64,000 nt of DNA from contig NW_002476368.1 in the NCBI RefSeq assembly GCF_000189635.1, forward strand, positions 496,001 through 560,000, read 5' to 3'. The notes under the pieces are model-generated. The model saw only the letters and a program-made list of their open reading frames with translations. It had not been told where the DNA came from and ran no database searches. Below, piece by piece: positions 1 through 17,599 of this stretch (its first letter is position 1; every line of letters begins with the position of its first letter). A program made the position numbers and the translations under genes. The DNA comes from Tetrahymena thermophila SB210. Its lineage: Eukaryota > Ciliophora > Oligohymenophorea > Hymenostomatida > Tetrahymenidae.

Positions 1-230
1 ATAAAACAAAACAAACAAATATTTCCTATTTAATTATACCTTTTATTCTTTTAATAAATATTTATTTTTTCACTTTTTTGCAGATTTCAAGCAAAGAAAT
101 ATTAGTATTATAAATTGAATAAAAAGGAAAATAAATAATAAATATTTTATTTACACATTTTTTTTAAAGCTTATTTAAAATTAATTATTACTAAGAATTA
201 AAAAATAATGATAATTTATAATTTATTTAC
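1..230. other. AT-rich left edge, no gene recognised
   Basis: This stretch lies beyond the last stop I can place for the neighbouring FAM221-like gene. The minus strand stays open through part of it (two cysteines only), so it could hold intron or a further exon running off the window, but I see no FAM221-like Cys-rich block here. Confidence 0.4.
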
Positions 231-2097
231 TCAGTATAATGTAAATCTTTAAAGGTAAATTTAGATTTCTTTTTTTAGGTTACTATGATTGATTAATATT
301 GGTTCATTTAATTTTTTGATATTATTAAAAAATTTGTAAATGAAATCAAAAAAAACTAGTTTGTTTAATTAGGAAAGCTATTACTTTGGGTTATGGTCAA
401 TTGCTGTATGCTTACATTTGCACATCAAAAACCAGCTTCCTTAATGATGTAAATACCTATTTTAAAATTTATTATTCCATCTTAATCACTTTTTTTTGTT
501 AATATTTTTAAATAAGATATTTTAAAAATTAAAAATAAATTTTATTTTTTTAATAAATACTTCAAATATAAAAATATTTGTGAGGAAAAATCCTCTTTGA
601 AGTTATTTGTGTCAGTGAATTAATTTTTTATTCATTTTTAAAATAGATTTTGAAAATAATCCTTGGTTTTATATGATGTTTTGGTTTATGAATAAATGTA
701 ATAAATCATTTTTCACCTTAATTTTTCTCAATTTAAAACGAATCTTTATTTTATTTATATATGGTAATAGTTTATGAATATTAACTATAATATATCATTC
801 TTCACTTGAAGTTTCCTATAAGATAATCTATAATTACATTTCTACTCTAAAGTTTTATTTCAGCTATTACATAATAACTAGAAGAATAAAACGCTTGAAA
901 ATTAAAACTATCAAAATAACTAATAATAGGGTAAGTAAAAATTAATTGATTTAATAAAATTTAATGAATATTTTTTTTTATACTTGTTTACACTGCCTGC
1001 TTTATTATAAACTACAAAATCTTTTAAAGAAAGTGGATATTAAAAATATAATCCATACCATAAAAATATTTATTTTGTTTTAAATACCAGGTGGCAAATT
1101 AAACAAACAAATCCTCATTTTTTAAATAAAATCAATATAATCAGAACCAGTATGTCTATTTTATTTATTTATTGATTTTTATTAAAATCTCTTTGATAAT
1201 ATTTTTAATTGCTGTAATGTTTATTTGCCTACCATCTTATTGCATAATAAATTAATAAAATACTACCTATATTTTCCACATTGGCACCCAGGTGCTCTGC
1301 ATTTTATTTATTTTGTTTAAGAATCCCACCATTCATGAGTTTTAAAGTGATGACCACAAAAGCACAGGCATGGTGGTTTTACACGAACACATTCTTTGAA
1401 GATATCAGTTCTTGCAAAATGAACATAAACTCTATTTTACCATGACTCGTGATATTTTTAAAGAATTTCTTAGAATTACTCTTTACTTAATTCTTTACCT
1501 CCATCTGCTTCTCCTACCAATTTATTATATGTATAATAGTTCATTTTCTTCTCTTCTATTGGCTTTTAAATCAATGCTTTTTACTATGATCCTATCCCTT
1601 TTGTACCAATTACAACTTTCTATTTTATTGGAGGGAACTTAACTAACTATGAATATATTATAACTTATGTTAATTCCAAATATTTTAAAAATGTTAGTTT
1701 GCTCTACTTGAAATTAAAGTAGATTTTTATACCATTTTCTGATTATTTTCAGAAATAAATAAATATCGCGAATGCTTAAAAAATTGAAGATAAATCGCAA
1801 TATTTAAGTTATATAAACAAATATTAAGTGTACTGGTTTCTAAACAGGTATATGATTAAGTGTAAATGGTTTTGTTGCTTTAGGAATGTTACTGTGTGAA
1901 ATCTAATTGAATTCAGCCATCTAATTTTAAAATTATACATTATTCAATCAATAGATTTATTCTATAATTTAATAAATTTGAGATCAAATTTATAAAAATG
2001 GTGGTTAAAGTTTTTTTATTACTGATGATGGGGATCTTTTATTCTATTCCTTCACATAAATTCCTTATTTTTAAGGAGATTAAGATTTCCTATCCAT
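231..2097 (-). CDS. FAM221-family cysteine-rich protein, 4 exons (3' end uncertain)
   Basis: Exons proposed on the minus strand: 2023-2097, 1834-1920, 1267-1646 and 231-435. All splice sites are GT/AG and phases match (0, 0, 2), giving 248 aa. Exon 3 carries the family signature: VGEADGGKELSKEQF, then NRVYVHF, then a Cys/His knot CLCFCGHHFKTHEWW and KCRAPGCQCGKY. Exon 4 continues with CKCKH and a further His. This order matches animal FAM221A/B as I recall them: GEDDGGK-like motif, NRLYV-like motif, CFC-x-H-x5-H, GCQC, CRCKH. The cysteines and histidines probably bind metal; the function of the family is poorly known. The last Cys cluster of animal FAM221A is not seen, so the true 3' end may lie in an exon outside the window rather than at the TGA at 231-233. 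The start ATG at 2097 is an inference: it opens a 25-codon exon ending exactly at a GTAATA donor. Intron 3 (436-1266) is long and could hide another exon. Confidence 0.72.
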
Positions 2098-5000
2098 TTA
2101 TAATTTTTTAAAACTAAAAGTATTAGTTAGCTTGTCAATGCTTGATTTCTTAGAATTTAATTAGTTATCAATAGATATTTGATAAAATTATAACCACTAT
2201 AAACATAACCAAAAAAATCAATTAAATAATTAATTAGATTTTACAAATGTAATCTATTCTTTCTTTCTTTAAAATAATTATTTTAATAAATTATACATTT
2301 TTTTGTTTACAAAATTATTTTAATAAACACAAATACACAGCCTATTTTAGAATATTACTAAATAAAATATACATTATTAGTATGAAAATTAACAAATATT
2401 AAATCATAATTAGCTACAACTTAAAACTAACAAAGCCTATTGTATTTGTGTAAATATGATAATATAATGAATAAAATTATATTTATTTAGTTAAGTATAT
2501 CATATCATTTATGTAATATAGGAATATTATCATAAATCAAATTTAGCACTAATAGAATCAATATTCAATAATCTATTTTCAGTAATAAAAGTCGAATTAA
2601 GTTTTTGAGGATGATTTATTTGCATTTTTATACTATTGCAGAGGTAAAATTGTTTTCCCTAAATTTAAGAAATTAATTAATTATACTTTTAATGTTAAAG
2701 TAAATGATTACTTGAAATTAAAAACTAACATCTTTAGTTTTTTCATTTTTTTCATTTCAGTTAAAATATTTCTGAGTTCTTATTCTTTAATTCTGCACTT
2801 TCTTGATTAAAAATTTTGTAACTTTATACTTTATTTTAATATTACTTAAAATTAGCATTCAATGATACAAGGTGGTTCATTTTAGAAACAATATCTACAA
2901 AAGACTTTAATCCTTAGCTGAAAATCTAGTTTTTACTATAAAAAATAAGTTAATTTTAATAAAACATTTGTATTTGATTACCAAAAGCTGATTTAAAGGT
3001 CTTTTAAAAATATTAAATGATGAATCCCTTAAAATAATTGTGAGGTACTATGTTCTGTTAACTCATTTGACCTAATTTAAAGCATTAATAATATTTTTTT
3101 AGAATTTCAGATTCAAATTTTACCCTAAATGCAAAACCAACTAACTTAGATTTATGAATTTAGCTATCTCTTGTCCTAAAATTGATGTGATTTGATCTGA
3201 AAATTTATTTTTTCTAAAATAATGAATTTCATAAATCAAATAATTAAAAAAAATAATTTACTAAAAATTGATTCTTAAAACTTAAAGATTTGTTAAAATA
3301 GCAATTTTTAAAATAAATTATATGCAACTTTCATCATTTATTTTGTTATTCCTATATATTTTTATGGTACAAGAAATTTAAATAATTTAACTTCATAAAT
3401 TTACATAATATCTAAAGTCAATTATTTTAAGAATTAGCATTTACAGATCTCACTTCCTAATATTTAAACACCAGAATTTTTAATTTTATTTTCACTTTTA
3501 TTTAACAAATATTTATATTTAATAACTAACTATTTTGGTAAAATTTAAATTATTATTTATTTTAACTAAAAAAATAATCTTTTAGTATAAATTAAAAAAA
3601 TAATACTCAATGTAGAGAGAAAAATTTTCAAGTCTCTTTAAGTATGTAATGTTTTATATGATACTTATTACACCTTTATCTCTAATGCTATTCTATCTTT
3701 ATTTTAAACTTTTTATAAATTTAATTTTAATTAAAAATTTTTACGAAAGATTAAGGTCAAGATTACTCAGTTTTTTACAATTGTGAAGCTCTTACCCTAG
3801 CTAGATGGCTCCAATAGCTTAGATATTGTTTTTTCTTAATCAATAACATAATTTAATATATTTTTTCATTCATTAAATTCAATATAATCATATAAAAAAT
3901 TAAAATATTAATGTAATTTATATAAATCAAAATAAAACCAACGCTAAAATTATAAATTAAAATTATTCCACTTTATTCAGTTCAAGTTTTGAAAAATTTT
4001 TTTCCACATAAGTACTTTTTAATGAGAAATTAAAGTATAGTTAGTTAAATGTATTAAATTAAATATTTTAATGAAGAATTTACGATAAATTAAGAGTTAA
4101 ACTAATGAGGTTTTTACATTTAGAAATATCACATATCAAAAAACATAATCCTGTATATTCTATTTTATTATTTCTAAATAATAAAAAGTGAACTTAAATA
4201 AAGAGTTGAATCAAGTATTTTACTCTAAGATAATATTTATTTTTTATAATTAAGAACAATTATAAACTAAATTCCAAAATTAAGGTTAACTTGGTGAACT
4301 TTTGTCTTATATTATTTCTCCTCTTAATGAGTTATTAAAAAACTAAATATAAAATTTATTTAGATTTATAAAATAGAATTACTGTATACTTAAAACTAAA
4401 GACTATATTTTATGGCATAAAGATATTTCCTAACCAAGCTACTTTAACATATTAGTACTGAAGAAATTCTGCCTTTTTAAATAGTGGATTATTAATATAA
4501 AATAATAAATAGTTTCAATGTTTTACTTTAATACTAAATCAAGATGAGTTATAGATTAAAGATTATTATCTTTTAACTATTAATAAGTAAAATATATTTT
4601 TTATCAATTTAAAATAACGAAATTTCATACCTTATCTAAAAATTTTAGCTATTTTTTCATTAATTTGATTTTTGAAAAAATTAATTTAATCTAAAAATTT
4701 AATTCAATAATAAATAAAGATAAAAATACAAACAAAATATATTTATATTTATAATAATTTTGTTATTTATTAACATTTTAGTATTTAAATATTTATCTTT
4801 TACAATCAAATATTATTAAATTTAATTTAATTAGTTGTATATCTATCAATTTAATGCTTTTTGAATGAAAAGCATTCAATTTTTAACTTAATTTTAATAT
4901 AATCTACTTAAATAAACTGAAAAGTTTTTAGAAAGATTGCTGGTTTGTTTGTTTTTTTTTCTGTCTGTATGTCATTGAAAATAAATTATAATTAAGATTA

Positions 5001-5404
5001 TAACTAAACAATTTTGATTGATGCAATATAAAGTACATTTAATTTGTTCACAAAAAAACTTTTATTTTTTTTTTATAAATTAATTTTTATTGTCAAAACT
5101 AAATTTTTTCAAAAATAAATATTTTTTTTCTCAGACCTTTAATTTTAAATTAACATGGAAAGAATCAAAATAAAAAATAGCATTTTGTTTACTTGTTTTT
5201 GATTAAAAGTTAAATAATTGAGCTAATATTTGCTCAATAATTAATTAAAATAATTTTTATCAATCAATCTTTATACAAATTTAATAATTATTTACAAAAT
5301 ACTTAAAAATATTGCAATTAAAATAAGAAATCCAGATAATAGATTTTATATTCTTTTATGATTTATTTAAATTAAGAGATTGTTGGAATATTAAATTTTT
5401 AAAA
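2098..5404. other. 3.3-kb AT-rich spacer between divergent genes
   Basis: This lies between the presumed 5' ends of the FAM221-like gene (minus) and the B-box gene (plus), so it should hold both promoters. I see only long A/T runs and scattered short open stretches, with no protein-like frame, RNA gene or repeat I can defend. Confidence 0.5.
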
Positions 5405-7111
5405 ATGATAGCCGAAAATTATTAAACCTAAATATAAGCTTAAAACAAATAAAATTAATTATCTTGCCAAATTCATAAAGGATCACCCTTCTAATTCATT
5501 GAAGTTTACAACAAGCAAGTACCTTAGACAGCTGTTTGCTGTAAGTGTGTGACAAAATTTATGATGAAAGGAGAGAATTTATTATGTATAGATGATGTGA
5601 TATCTTGTGAAAGCAAAACAGTGTTTCTCAACTGGCCTTTTCTAGAGAAGAGAGAAGTTCTTTAAGAGTATTAAAATATCATAGAAAACTAACTAGATGA
5701 TATTTGTCCTTTGCACATAATAAATGATTTCTTTAACGATATGGAGAAATAGGTTGTTGAAAAGATCGTCGGATGCAAAAAAAAAATTTTGGCAGAAGTT
5801 GAAGAGTTTTTTATGACAAAGGATAAACTGAATTCTATTTACAACGAAGTATCATAGAAAGAACTTCTTTAAGTATAAATTAAAAATCTATGCGAAGGTA
5901 ACAATTCGTTAGAGGAGCTAGATCAAATGATTAATAAATGTAAAGAAAAATATAAAGAAAACTTGGACATTTTGCAGCACAATTTAAACCTCTACAATTA
6001 ATCTTAGCAAATTTTGTAATTAAAAGAACCTCAGATGTTTTTAGAATAAATCTTGCTTTTTATTGATCAGATATTTTTTAATCTAACTAGTGGAAGTAAT
6101 AAATATTTATAGTAATCTTCTTATTATGAACAGATTGAAAACAATTAGAATATAGTTAATAAAATTATTTCATTAATAAATAATCCATCAAATTACTGTA
6201 ATCAAGATTTCATCTCTTAGCTTTAAAAATATTTGAATATATATGCTCCTCTATTTAATCGCATTAATTTCAATGAAGTTTATAATCCATCAAAAACTCC
6301 TATTGATTTCAGCTAAATTAAAGATAGTCAATACAAAAATTTAGAAATTTATATAAATTAGCTATAAAAAATAAATTAAATAAGTATACTTGCAGATGAT
6401 AGTGCTAATTAAATATAACAAAAATTTAAATAAATGGATAGTTTACTTAGTGAATTAAATAATTCTAATGAAGCCATAGTCAAATATGAGTCGAACAGAG
6501 TCAATGAAATAAAAAAAAGAAACAATGTCATCACTGATAAAACACAATCATGCTACTTCATTAAATCTGCTGTAGATGAGTGTTCATAAAATTATTAATT
6601 TATTAGTAGAAGCGAAAATATATTAGAATTAAAAAATCAAAGACCAGGATACTACATTTAAGCTTTTTATGATTAAATAATATAACCAAATAAAAAGTAT
6701 GTCATTAGAATTTAGTTTGAACCTTTTAATTCTTAGTAAAAGAATTACGAAATTAGTATTGGAATTATTTAAAGTAATAAGATAAATTCTAATTTTATTA
6801 ATGCATCTTCTCTCTGCTTCACAAATAAAGATCAAGAGTACTTCAATGTTGTCAAAAAAGGAAAACCGTTCAATGATGCTTCCTGTAGACATGAGACCAA
6901 AATGAGGACCTTAGAATATCAAATGTGTTTAGAAGAGAAGTACTTTTAGCTATCAGATTATCCTGGGTATGAAAATATAACAATTGCAGGAGAAGAAAAT
7001 TTACGTCAGCTAGATTTAAATAAGTAGTACATGTTCGGAATTGAATATTATTCAATTGAAAAAATCAAAATTGTATTTATAGCAGAGGTTTTAGCTTTTG
7101 TTAACGAATGA
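5405..7111 (+). CDS. B-box-like zinc finger / coiled-coil protein
   Basis: A single uninterrupted frame of 568 codons in the ciliate code, from ATG 5405 to TGA 7109-7111. After a Gln-rich start comes a short Cys/His motif, C21-x2-H24-x3-P ... C45-C46-x-C48, resembling the compact B-boxes common in ciliate proteins. A long hydrophilic, Gln/Asn/Leu-rich stretch follows (about residues 75-390) that looks like coiled coil. The last 170 residues are beta-rich (KKYVIRIQFEPF, YEISIGIIQS, FGIEYYSIEKI) and may form a C-terminal beta-sandwich, as in TRIM-like architectures; that comparison is inference. There is no signal peptide or membrane segment, so it is probably cytoplasmic. The start is the first ATG in the open frame; the next in-frame methionines fall after the Cys motif. 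There is no RING motif, so ubiquitin-ligase activity should not be assumed despite the neighbouring ubiquitin genes. Confidence 0.75.
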
Positions 7112-7868
7112 TCTTTAAAATAAAAACTTTTATTTCTAAAAAAAAAGCAATCAAGCAGCTAGCTAAAAACAAAGAAAGAAATAAAATTTTTGAAAATGAA
7201 CTGAAACACAATCGAATATAAATAAAATACTTTCTTATTTATTTTTATTTAGATAACCAAAAAATAATTAATTTGATTTTGAAAATGTGTGTTTAAAAAA
7301 AAGTATTTTATAACAAATTAACTTTTTGAGATCTTCTTTAATTTTTATAAAGAAAATATAGCCAATTCTTTGAACATTAGAAGAAATAGAAAAAAGATAA
7401 AACACTTTTTTGTTTTTTTAAATATACTCTAAATTGATTAACATTAAATAAGTTTAATAAAATTATTAGTAAATTTTATTTTATTTTTAGAATCAGATTT
7501 AAAATTGTTTTAAGAAAGTAAATAAAATAGTTTTTTTTATTAAATTATTTATTTATTTTACTATAAGAATTATTAAGGCAGACAATCTAATATTTTTTTG
7601 TCTTATCTTTTTATGATTCTTCTATTTTCTTATTTAGTTTTGCTTTTTCAATATTTTTTCTAATCAGATAAAAATTTTTTGTAGTAGATTGATGAGATTA
7701 TCTCTCAGATTTTTAATCAGATTTTAACAATCACTATTCTTTTCTTTTTAAAAAGGCTTAAAGATTTCTTAGATTTTTGATAATTAATTAAAGCAAAAAA
7801 TAATTAAAAAACTATTAACTAGTAAAAAATCAATAAGTAAAATCAATTATACAATAAAGATTTAAATA
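7112..7868. other. Spacer and leader upstream of polyubiquitin gene 1
   Basis: AT-rich DNA joining the B-box gene to the ubiquitin array. The only recognisable content is the shared upstream element of the ubiquitin genes, listed separately. Confidence 0.6.
7681..7740 (+). promoter_or_regulatory. Shared ubiquitin-gene upstream element, copy 1
   Basis: GTAGTAGATT at 7681 is followed by AATCAGATTTTAACAATCAC and TATTCT ending at 7740, 128 nt before the ATG at 7869. This is the most diverged copy of a block found before all ten genes. A core-promoter or transcription-start role is inferred from its constant position. Confidence 0.5.
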
Positions 7869-8783
<915 letters not shown>

Positions 8784-9727
8784 TTAAATTTCTGAAAATA
8801 ATATTAAAATATATTTGATAATAAAGATGATTATATATTTTTATGTCTATGATGGAATTATAAAATATAAACTATTGTTAATAACTTTATAAAAATTTAT
8901 TTTTAAAACAACTATATTAATGAAATTTTTAGCTAATAATTAATTTTAAGGTTATTGATTTTCAAATATTTTTTGATATTTTCTTATTATTTAATTAAAG
9001 AGAAAGTTTTTGATAAAATAAAATTGGAATAAATTTTAGATTTTTTTAATAAATAAAATACAAAATAAAATAAAACACAGAATCTAATAAAAATAAAAAA
9101 ATCAACAATATGGTTTTATGAAAAGTGATATATAAATAAATGAACAGAATGAAAAAAAAATGTTTGAAAACATTTAATTTAAAAAAATAAATTTAAATAT
9201 AAGTCTTATATATTATTAATTAATTATTTTTATATTTTAAAATTTATTTAATTATTTTTTAATTTTTTTAATAGTAAAATTAAAATCGATTTAATAATCC
9301 TCTTTTTTGTTAATAATATTATTATTCATATTAATATTAAATAAAAAATTTAATGAAAAGGGGAATATATTTAAACTATTTTTTATTCCTAGAACTGAGA
9401 TAAAATAATTTACTTTAATAATTTAGTATATCCTCTATATGAATTTAGTAACTAGACACTCTAATAAATATTAATCTTTTCTATTTTAACAAGTCTTTAA
9501 TCTTAAATTATCTAATAGTTTTCCAAATGCTTTTAAGTAAAATTAACATAATATTTGTAATAGAATGTTTTTATTACCTCTCAATTTCCTTAATCAGATT
9601 ATATCAAAACATACTCTGTTTTTCTTTAAAAGCTATTTAATTTCATCACAATTAATATAAATAATTGTAAATTAAAACAAATCAAAAGACTTAAAACAAA
9701 CAAAAAAATTAATCAAAAAACCTAATT
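8784..9727. other. Spacer between polyubiquitin genes 1 and 2
   Basis: AT-rich 3' flank of gene 1 and 5' leader of gene 2. Apart from the upstream element I see no gene. The 3' flank is similar to that after class A gene 4. Confidence 0.6.
9557..9617 (+). promoter_or_regulatory. Shared ubiquitin-gene upstream element, copy 2
   Basis: GTAATAGAAT is followed by TTATTACCTCTC and then AATCAGATTATATCAAAACA and TACTCT ending at 9617, 110 nt before the ATG at 9728. Confidence 0.55.
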
Positions 9728-10642
<915 letters not shown>

Positions 10643-11752
10643 TTAAATATATTAAACAGATATTATAAATTTATAAGTATAAAAATATATGCATTTATAT
10701 TAGTAAATTAATAGATTCAGATTATCAAAATCACTTTCTTTTTTATATCTTTTATATATTTGTTAACATATATTCATAAAAAATTATATTTCACTTAGAA
10801 TTTGATTTAAATGGTTTTAAACTTTATTCTATCTTGAATATATTTACTCAAAAATTAGGTTTTTTTTTCATTTCAAAGTAAATATAAAATGTATGTAAAG
10901 TAATTAAGTTATGATTTAAACTTTATGAAAAATTTAAAACTTAAAATTTAATTGAATCAATATAAATCTATTGATGCTGTTTTAAATGTATTTATCATAA
11001 AATATAAGACTACAAAACTTTTTGAATAAAATAATTTTTATTTGATATAAATAATGTCTAACCCATAATCAAAATATAAGATATATAATCTCAATCAAGT
11101 GATTATAGACAAAAAATATTAAAGAAGATAGATGAATTTTACTGATTGATTCTCTAAAATCTTTACTTAAGAAAAGCTTTACATTCAAGGACTGAAAAAT
11201 AACAAATTATATCTTTTTAGTATTAATTAAGCTTTTTACAAAATATTTGTTTTTAAAATTATAAATATTATTTTTTATGTGAATTTTTTATTTTTAAGAA
11301 ATACTTTTATATTTGAGCAATTGAGTTTATTTGATTTTTTTTAACTATTAAAAAGTGTAAAAATATTTTGTTAAAATATTTATGGCAAGTTAAATAAAGA
11401 AAATGATTCCAATTATTCTTATAAAACACTCTTACTCTTTGATAACTAAAAAAAATAAAAAGACAATTTAACATTAAATTTGGTCGTTCTATTTTATCAG
11501 ATCTTTAATTTTCTGATTATATTTTGTTTTTTCAATAATTTTTTATTTGTTAAAAATAACAATTGTAGTAGATAGATTTTATTAACTCTTGATATCTACA
11601 ATCAGATTATATCAATATATATTCTGATCTTCTTTTAAAAGTTGATTAATTTTTAAACAATAATAATGATATAAATTAACTCAAACAAAATAAATCAAAA
11701 TAAAATAAAAAGCTAATTAAACAGTAAAATAATAATTTTCTCTAATAGATCA
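10643..11752. other. Spacer between polyubiquitin genes 2 and 3
   Basis: AT-rich; carries the upstream element of gene 3 and an A-rich leader. No gene seen. Confidence 0.6.
11565..11625 (+). promoter_or_regulatory. Shared ubiquitin-gene upstream element, copy 3
   Basis: GTAGTAGATAG at 11565-11575, then CAATCAGATTATATCAATAT and ATATTCT ending at 11625, 128 nt before the ATG at 11753. The divergent D genes therefore carry the same upstream signal as the canonical genes. Confidence 0.6.
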
Positions 11753-12907
<1,155 letters not shown>

Positions 12908-14044
12908 AAATAATATAGATATTGTTTACAAATAATACTATTGAATTTATTTTGAGTAAAAAACATATTATATAAATTTTTTTTCTAATTTGAAGTATTA
13001 TATATATCTTTTTATGTAATAATTTAATAACAATTTATCTTAATTATAGACCCTAGCTCTTAACTATATGTTTTTTTCACTAAAGCTGAAATATACAATT
13101 TTATATAATTAATATTTATAACTGTATTTAATAATCATAGAATAAATGATTAATTAATTATCCTAAGGGTAATTTAAATTGAATTAAAATAAAATATCAA
13201 TATTATAATTTTATAAAATAATAATAACAATTACCTTTAAAAAAACTTAATAAATTTTAATTAATCTGAATTTTTAATTTAGATTGAAAAAGTCATAAAA
13301 ATTAAAAAAATAAATATCAAAATACCATCCAAATACAAGTATCAAAACTATTAATAAAGATAATCAATATGTAGTGTTGGTTTAAAACAGTGGTATTTAT
13401 TAGATTTTAAATAATCTTTTAATCGTATTGAATTAAGAGTTATGATTAAATTACTTAGAAATATAAAAGATAGAAGAAAATAACAATTAGAGTAATTATT
13501 TAATTTTAAAAATTCATATTTATAAAAGCTTTAAATCTAAAAAAATGTTTAAAAATATAATTCTCATAATCTCATTATTCAAATTAAATAATAAAAAAAA
13601 GTTTAAATATAAAAATTAAACTATGTTATTCAAGAAAAGTAATAAAATATTCTAATTTAATGAATTCAATTTTAATTCTGGATAAAACGTATTTGAGTAA
13701 TTTATATATCATATCGTTTATTTAGCTTATTTTTTAATAAAAAATAGCAAAGTAGACAACTTAATAAAAAAAAACAATCTTCTATTTTTATAAATCTTCT
13801 ATTTTTTATTTGCTTATAATATCCAAAAAATTTGATTCATCTAAAAATAATTTATGTAGTAGATAGCTTTAATTACCTCTCTTTTGTTACAATCAGATTT
13901 TATCAACATATATTCTTTACTTCTTTAAGAGTTATTTAATTTATTTTTGTGTAATTGATTTTAACTCAAAAAAATTAAAAAAAAAAACTAAAAATTAGAG
14001 AGAAAAGAAATCAAACAAATTAAAATTAATAAAGAAACCTAATT
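12908..14044. other. Spacer between polyubiquitin genes 3 and 4
   Basis: AT-rich, with the upstream element of gene 4 near its end. It corresponds to the spacers after D genes 6 and 9. No gene seen. Confidence 0.6.
13856..13916 (+). promoter_or_regulatory. Shared ubiquitin-gene upstream element, copy 4
   Basis: GTAGTAGATAG at 13856, TTACCTCTC, then CAATCAGATTTTATCAACAT and ATATTCT ending at 13916, 128 nt before the ATG at 14045. Confidence 0.6.
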
Positions 14045-14959
<915 letters not shown>

Positions 14960-15821
14960 TTAAATTTTTCAAAATAATATTAATATACTTGATAATAAAG
15001 ATTATTATATATTTTATATTAGTGATTGAATTTTAAATACAAAATTATTTGTTAACAAATTTATCAAAATTTTTTATTTTGCATACAATAATAGTAAATG
15101 ACATTTTTTAGATAATAATTAATTTTTAATTAAAATATTTTTGATATTTTTTTAATTATGAAGTATTTTTTGATAAAATAAAATTAAAAAATATTTGAAA
15201 GTTTCATAAAATATAAAAAATACCAAAAATTAAGGAGAAAATAGCATAAAATTTAAAAGAAATTAGTGATAAAAGTTTATGAATATTTCTTTGTAAAGTC
15301 CTAGGATTAGTAAAATATTAAATTATATACAAATAATACTTTTTTATGTTTAAAATCCTTAATTTATTTTTTCTTTAATAAAATGGTAATTAAAATCAAT
15401 ATTAATTTTCAATAAAAACAAAAATAATAAATTTTAAATTAAGTTTGAAATATTTTATCTATTTTTTTATTTTGAAAATTTAAGATAAAATAATTTACTT
15501 ATAAATTATCCTCTTTATGAATTTTAATAAATTGACTGTTCATCAAATATAAATTTTTTCTATTTTTATAAGTTTTCTATCTCAAATTATCTAATTAAAT
15601 GTAAAAATCTTTCAAGTCAGATTAAGATAATATATATAATAGATAGTTTTGATTATCTCACACTTACCACAATCAGATTATATCAATACATATTCTGTTT
15701 TACTTTAAAACTTTATTAATTTCCCAAGATTAATATAAATAATTGTAAATAAAACTAATCAAACGAGTTAAAATAAACAAATATATCAATTAAAAAACTT
15801 AATATTAAAAAAAACTTAATT
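14960..15821. other. Spacer between polyubiquitin genes 4 and 5
   Basis: AT-rich; resembles the spacers between genes 1-2 and 7-8. Only the upstream element of gene 5 stands out. Confidence 0.6.
15670..15696 (+). promoter_or_regulatory. Shared ubiquitin-gene upstream element, copy 5
   Basis: CAATCAGATTATATCAATAC followed by ATATTCT, ending 125 nt before the ATG at 15822. The GTAGTAGATAG half is weak here (TAATAGATAG at about 15648). Confidence 0.55.
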
Positions 15822-16508
<687 letters not shown>

Positions 16509-17083
16509 TTAAATATATTAAATAGATATTATAAATTTATAAGTATAAAAAATATATGCATTTATATTAGTAAATTAATAGATTCAGGTTATTAAAATTA
16601 ATTAATTAATTTATAGTATCTTTTGTTTTATATTATTCATAAAAAAATTATTATTTATTTATAATTTGCCTAAAAGTGCTTTCAATTTTAAGGTATTTTG
16701 AAAAAAATTACAATTAATTTTTTTTATTTCAATAAAGAACAAAATTTATGTAAAGCTGAACCTTATAAAATATTTTCCAATTAAAACTAAATTGAAAGCA
16801 AATATCAATAGAAGTAGTATTTTATTAATAAGAAATTTATCATAAAATAGGAGAAATCAAAGTTTTTTGAATAAAATAATTTCTAATTTGATTAATCATA
16901 TATCTATCACCACAATCATAAAACTTTATATAATTATTAACTAATATATATGTCTGAAAATAAGTCTAGATATTCAAAATCTTAAAAAATAATTAATTAT
17001 TATTATATCTGCATATCTTTTATTATATTTTTTAAGTTTTTTGCAAATCATTCATGTTAAAACAGTAAGTATAATTGTATATG

Positions 17084-17201
17084 TACCTCTCTAAATTTGA
17101 GCGATTTTTAAAGTCCTATGTTTTTGATAAAAAATTTCATTAAATTTAACCTTCCTATATTGAGCACCTACGTATTTTGAACATCTCTCTAAATTGAGCA
17201 C
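17084..17201 (+). repeat. Three imperfect short direct repeats around TTGAGC
   Basis: ACCTCTCTAAATTTGAGCG (17084), CCTATATTGAGCACC (17153) and CATCTCTCTAAATTGAGCAC (17182) are three related copies at spacings of roughly 70 and 30 nt. I do not see them in the equivalent spacers upstream of genes 3 and 9. Function unknown. Confidence 0.45.
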
Positions 17202-17433
17202 TTTTTTGCTGAATGAGGATGTTAAATATAGACAATTTTTAATGTATATTTTAAAAAAATTTAATTCTTTACTATGCGAGAACTTAAAAATTAGAAGACA
17301 ATTTAACTTTGATTTTAGATATTCTATTTTTATTAAATCTTTAACTTTCTGATTATATTTTGTTTTTTAATACTTATTTATTAGTTAAAATTATCAATTG
17401 TAGTAGATAGATTTTATTAATCTTTGTTATCTT

Positions 17434-17460
17434 CAATCAGGTTTTATCAATATATATTCT
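17434..17460 (+). promoter_or_regulatory. Shared ubiquitin-gene upstream element, copy 6
   Basis: CAATCAGGTTTTATCAATAT and ATATTCT, preceded by GTAGTAGATAG at about 17400, ending 139 nt before the ATG at 17600. Confidence 0.55.
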
Positions 17461-17599
17461 GGTCTTATTTTAAATTTTGATTAATTTTTAAAGAATATTA
17501 ATATTAATTAATTTAAAAAAAATAACCAAAACAAAATAAAATAAAATAAAATAAGCAAGCTAATTAAACAGTAAAATAATAATTTCCATTAAAAAATAA

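Larger units (their letters stand above)
16509..17599. other. Spacer between polyubiquitin genes 5 and 6
   Basis: AT-rich. It holds a small set of imperfect direct repeats (17084-17201, listed separately), the upstream element of gene 6 and an (AAAAT)n-type leader at about 17531-17554. No gene seen. Confidence 0.6.

Noticed and set aside
1412-1642. Plus-strand 76-codon frame rich in Leu/Tyr
   Set aside because: It is antisense to exon 3 of the FAM221-like gene, whose Cys/His motifs are on the minus strand.
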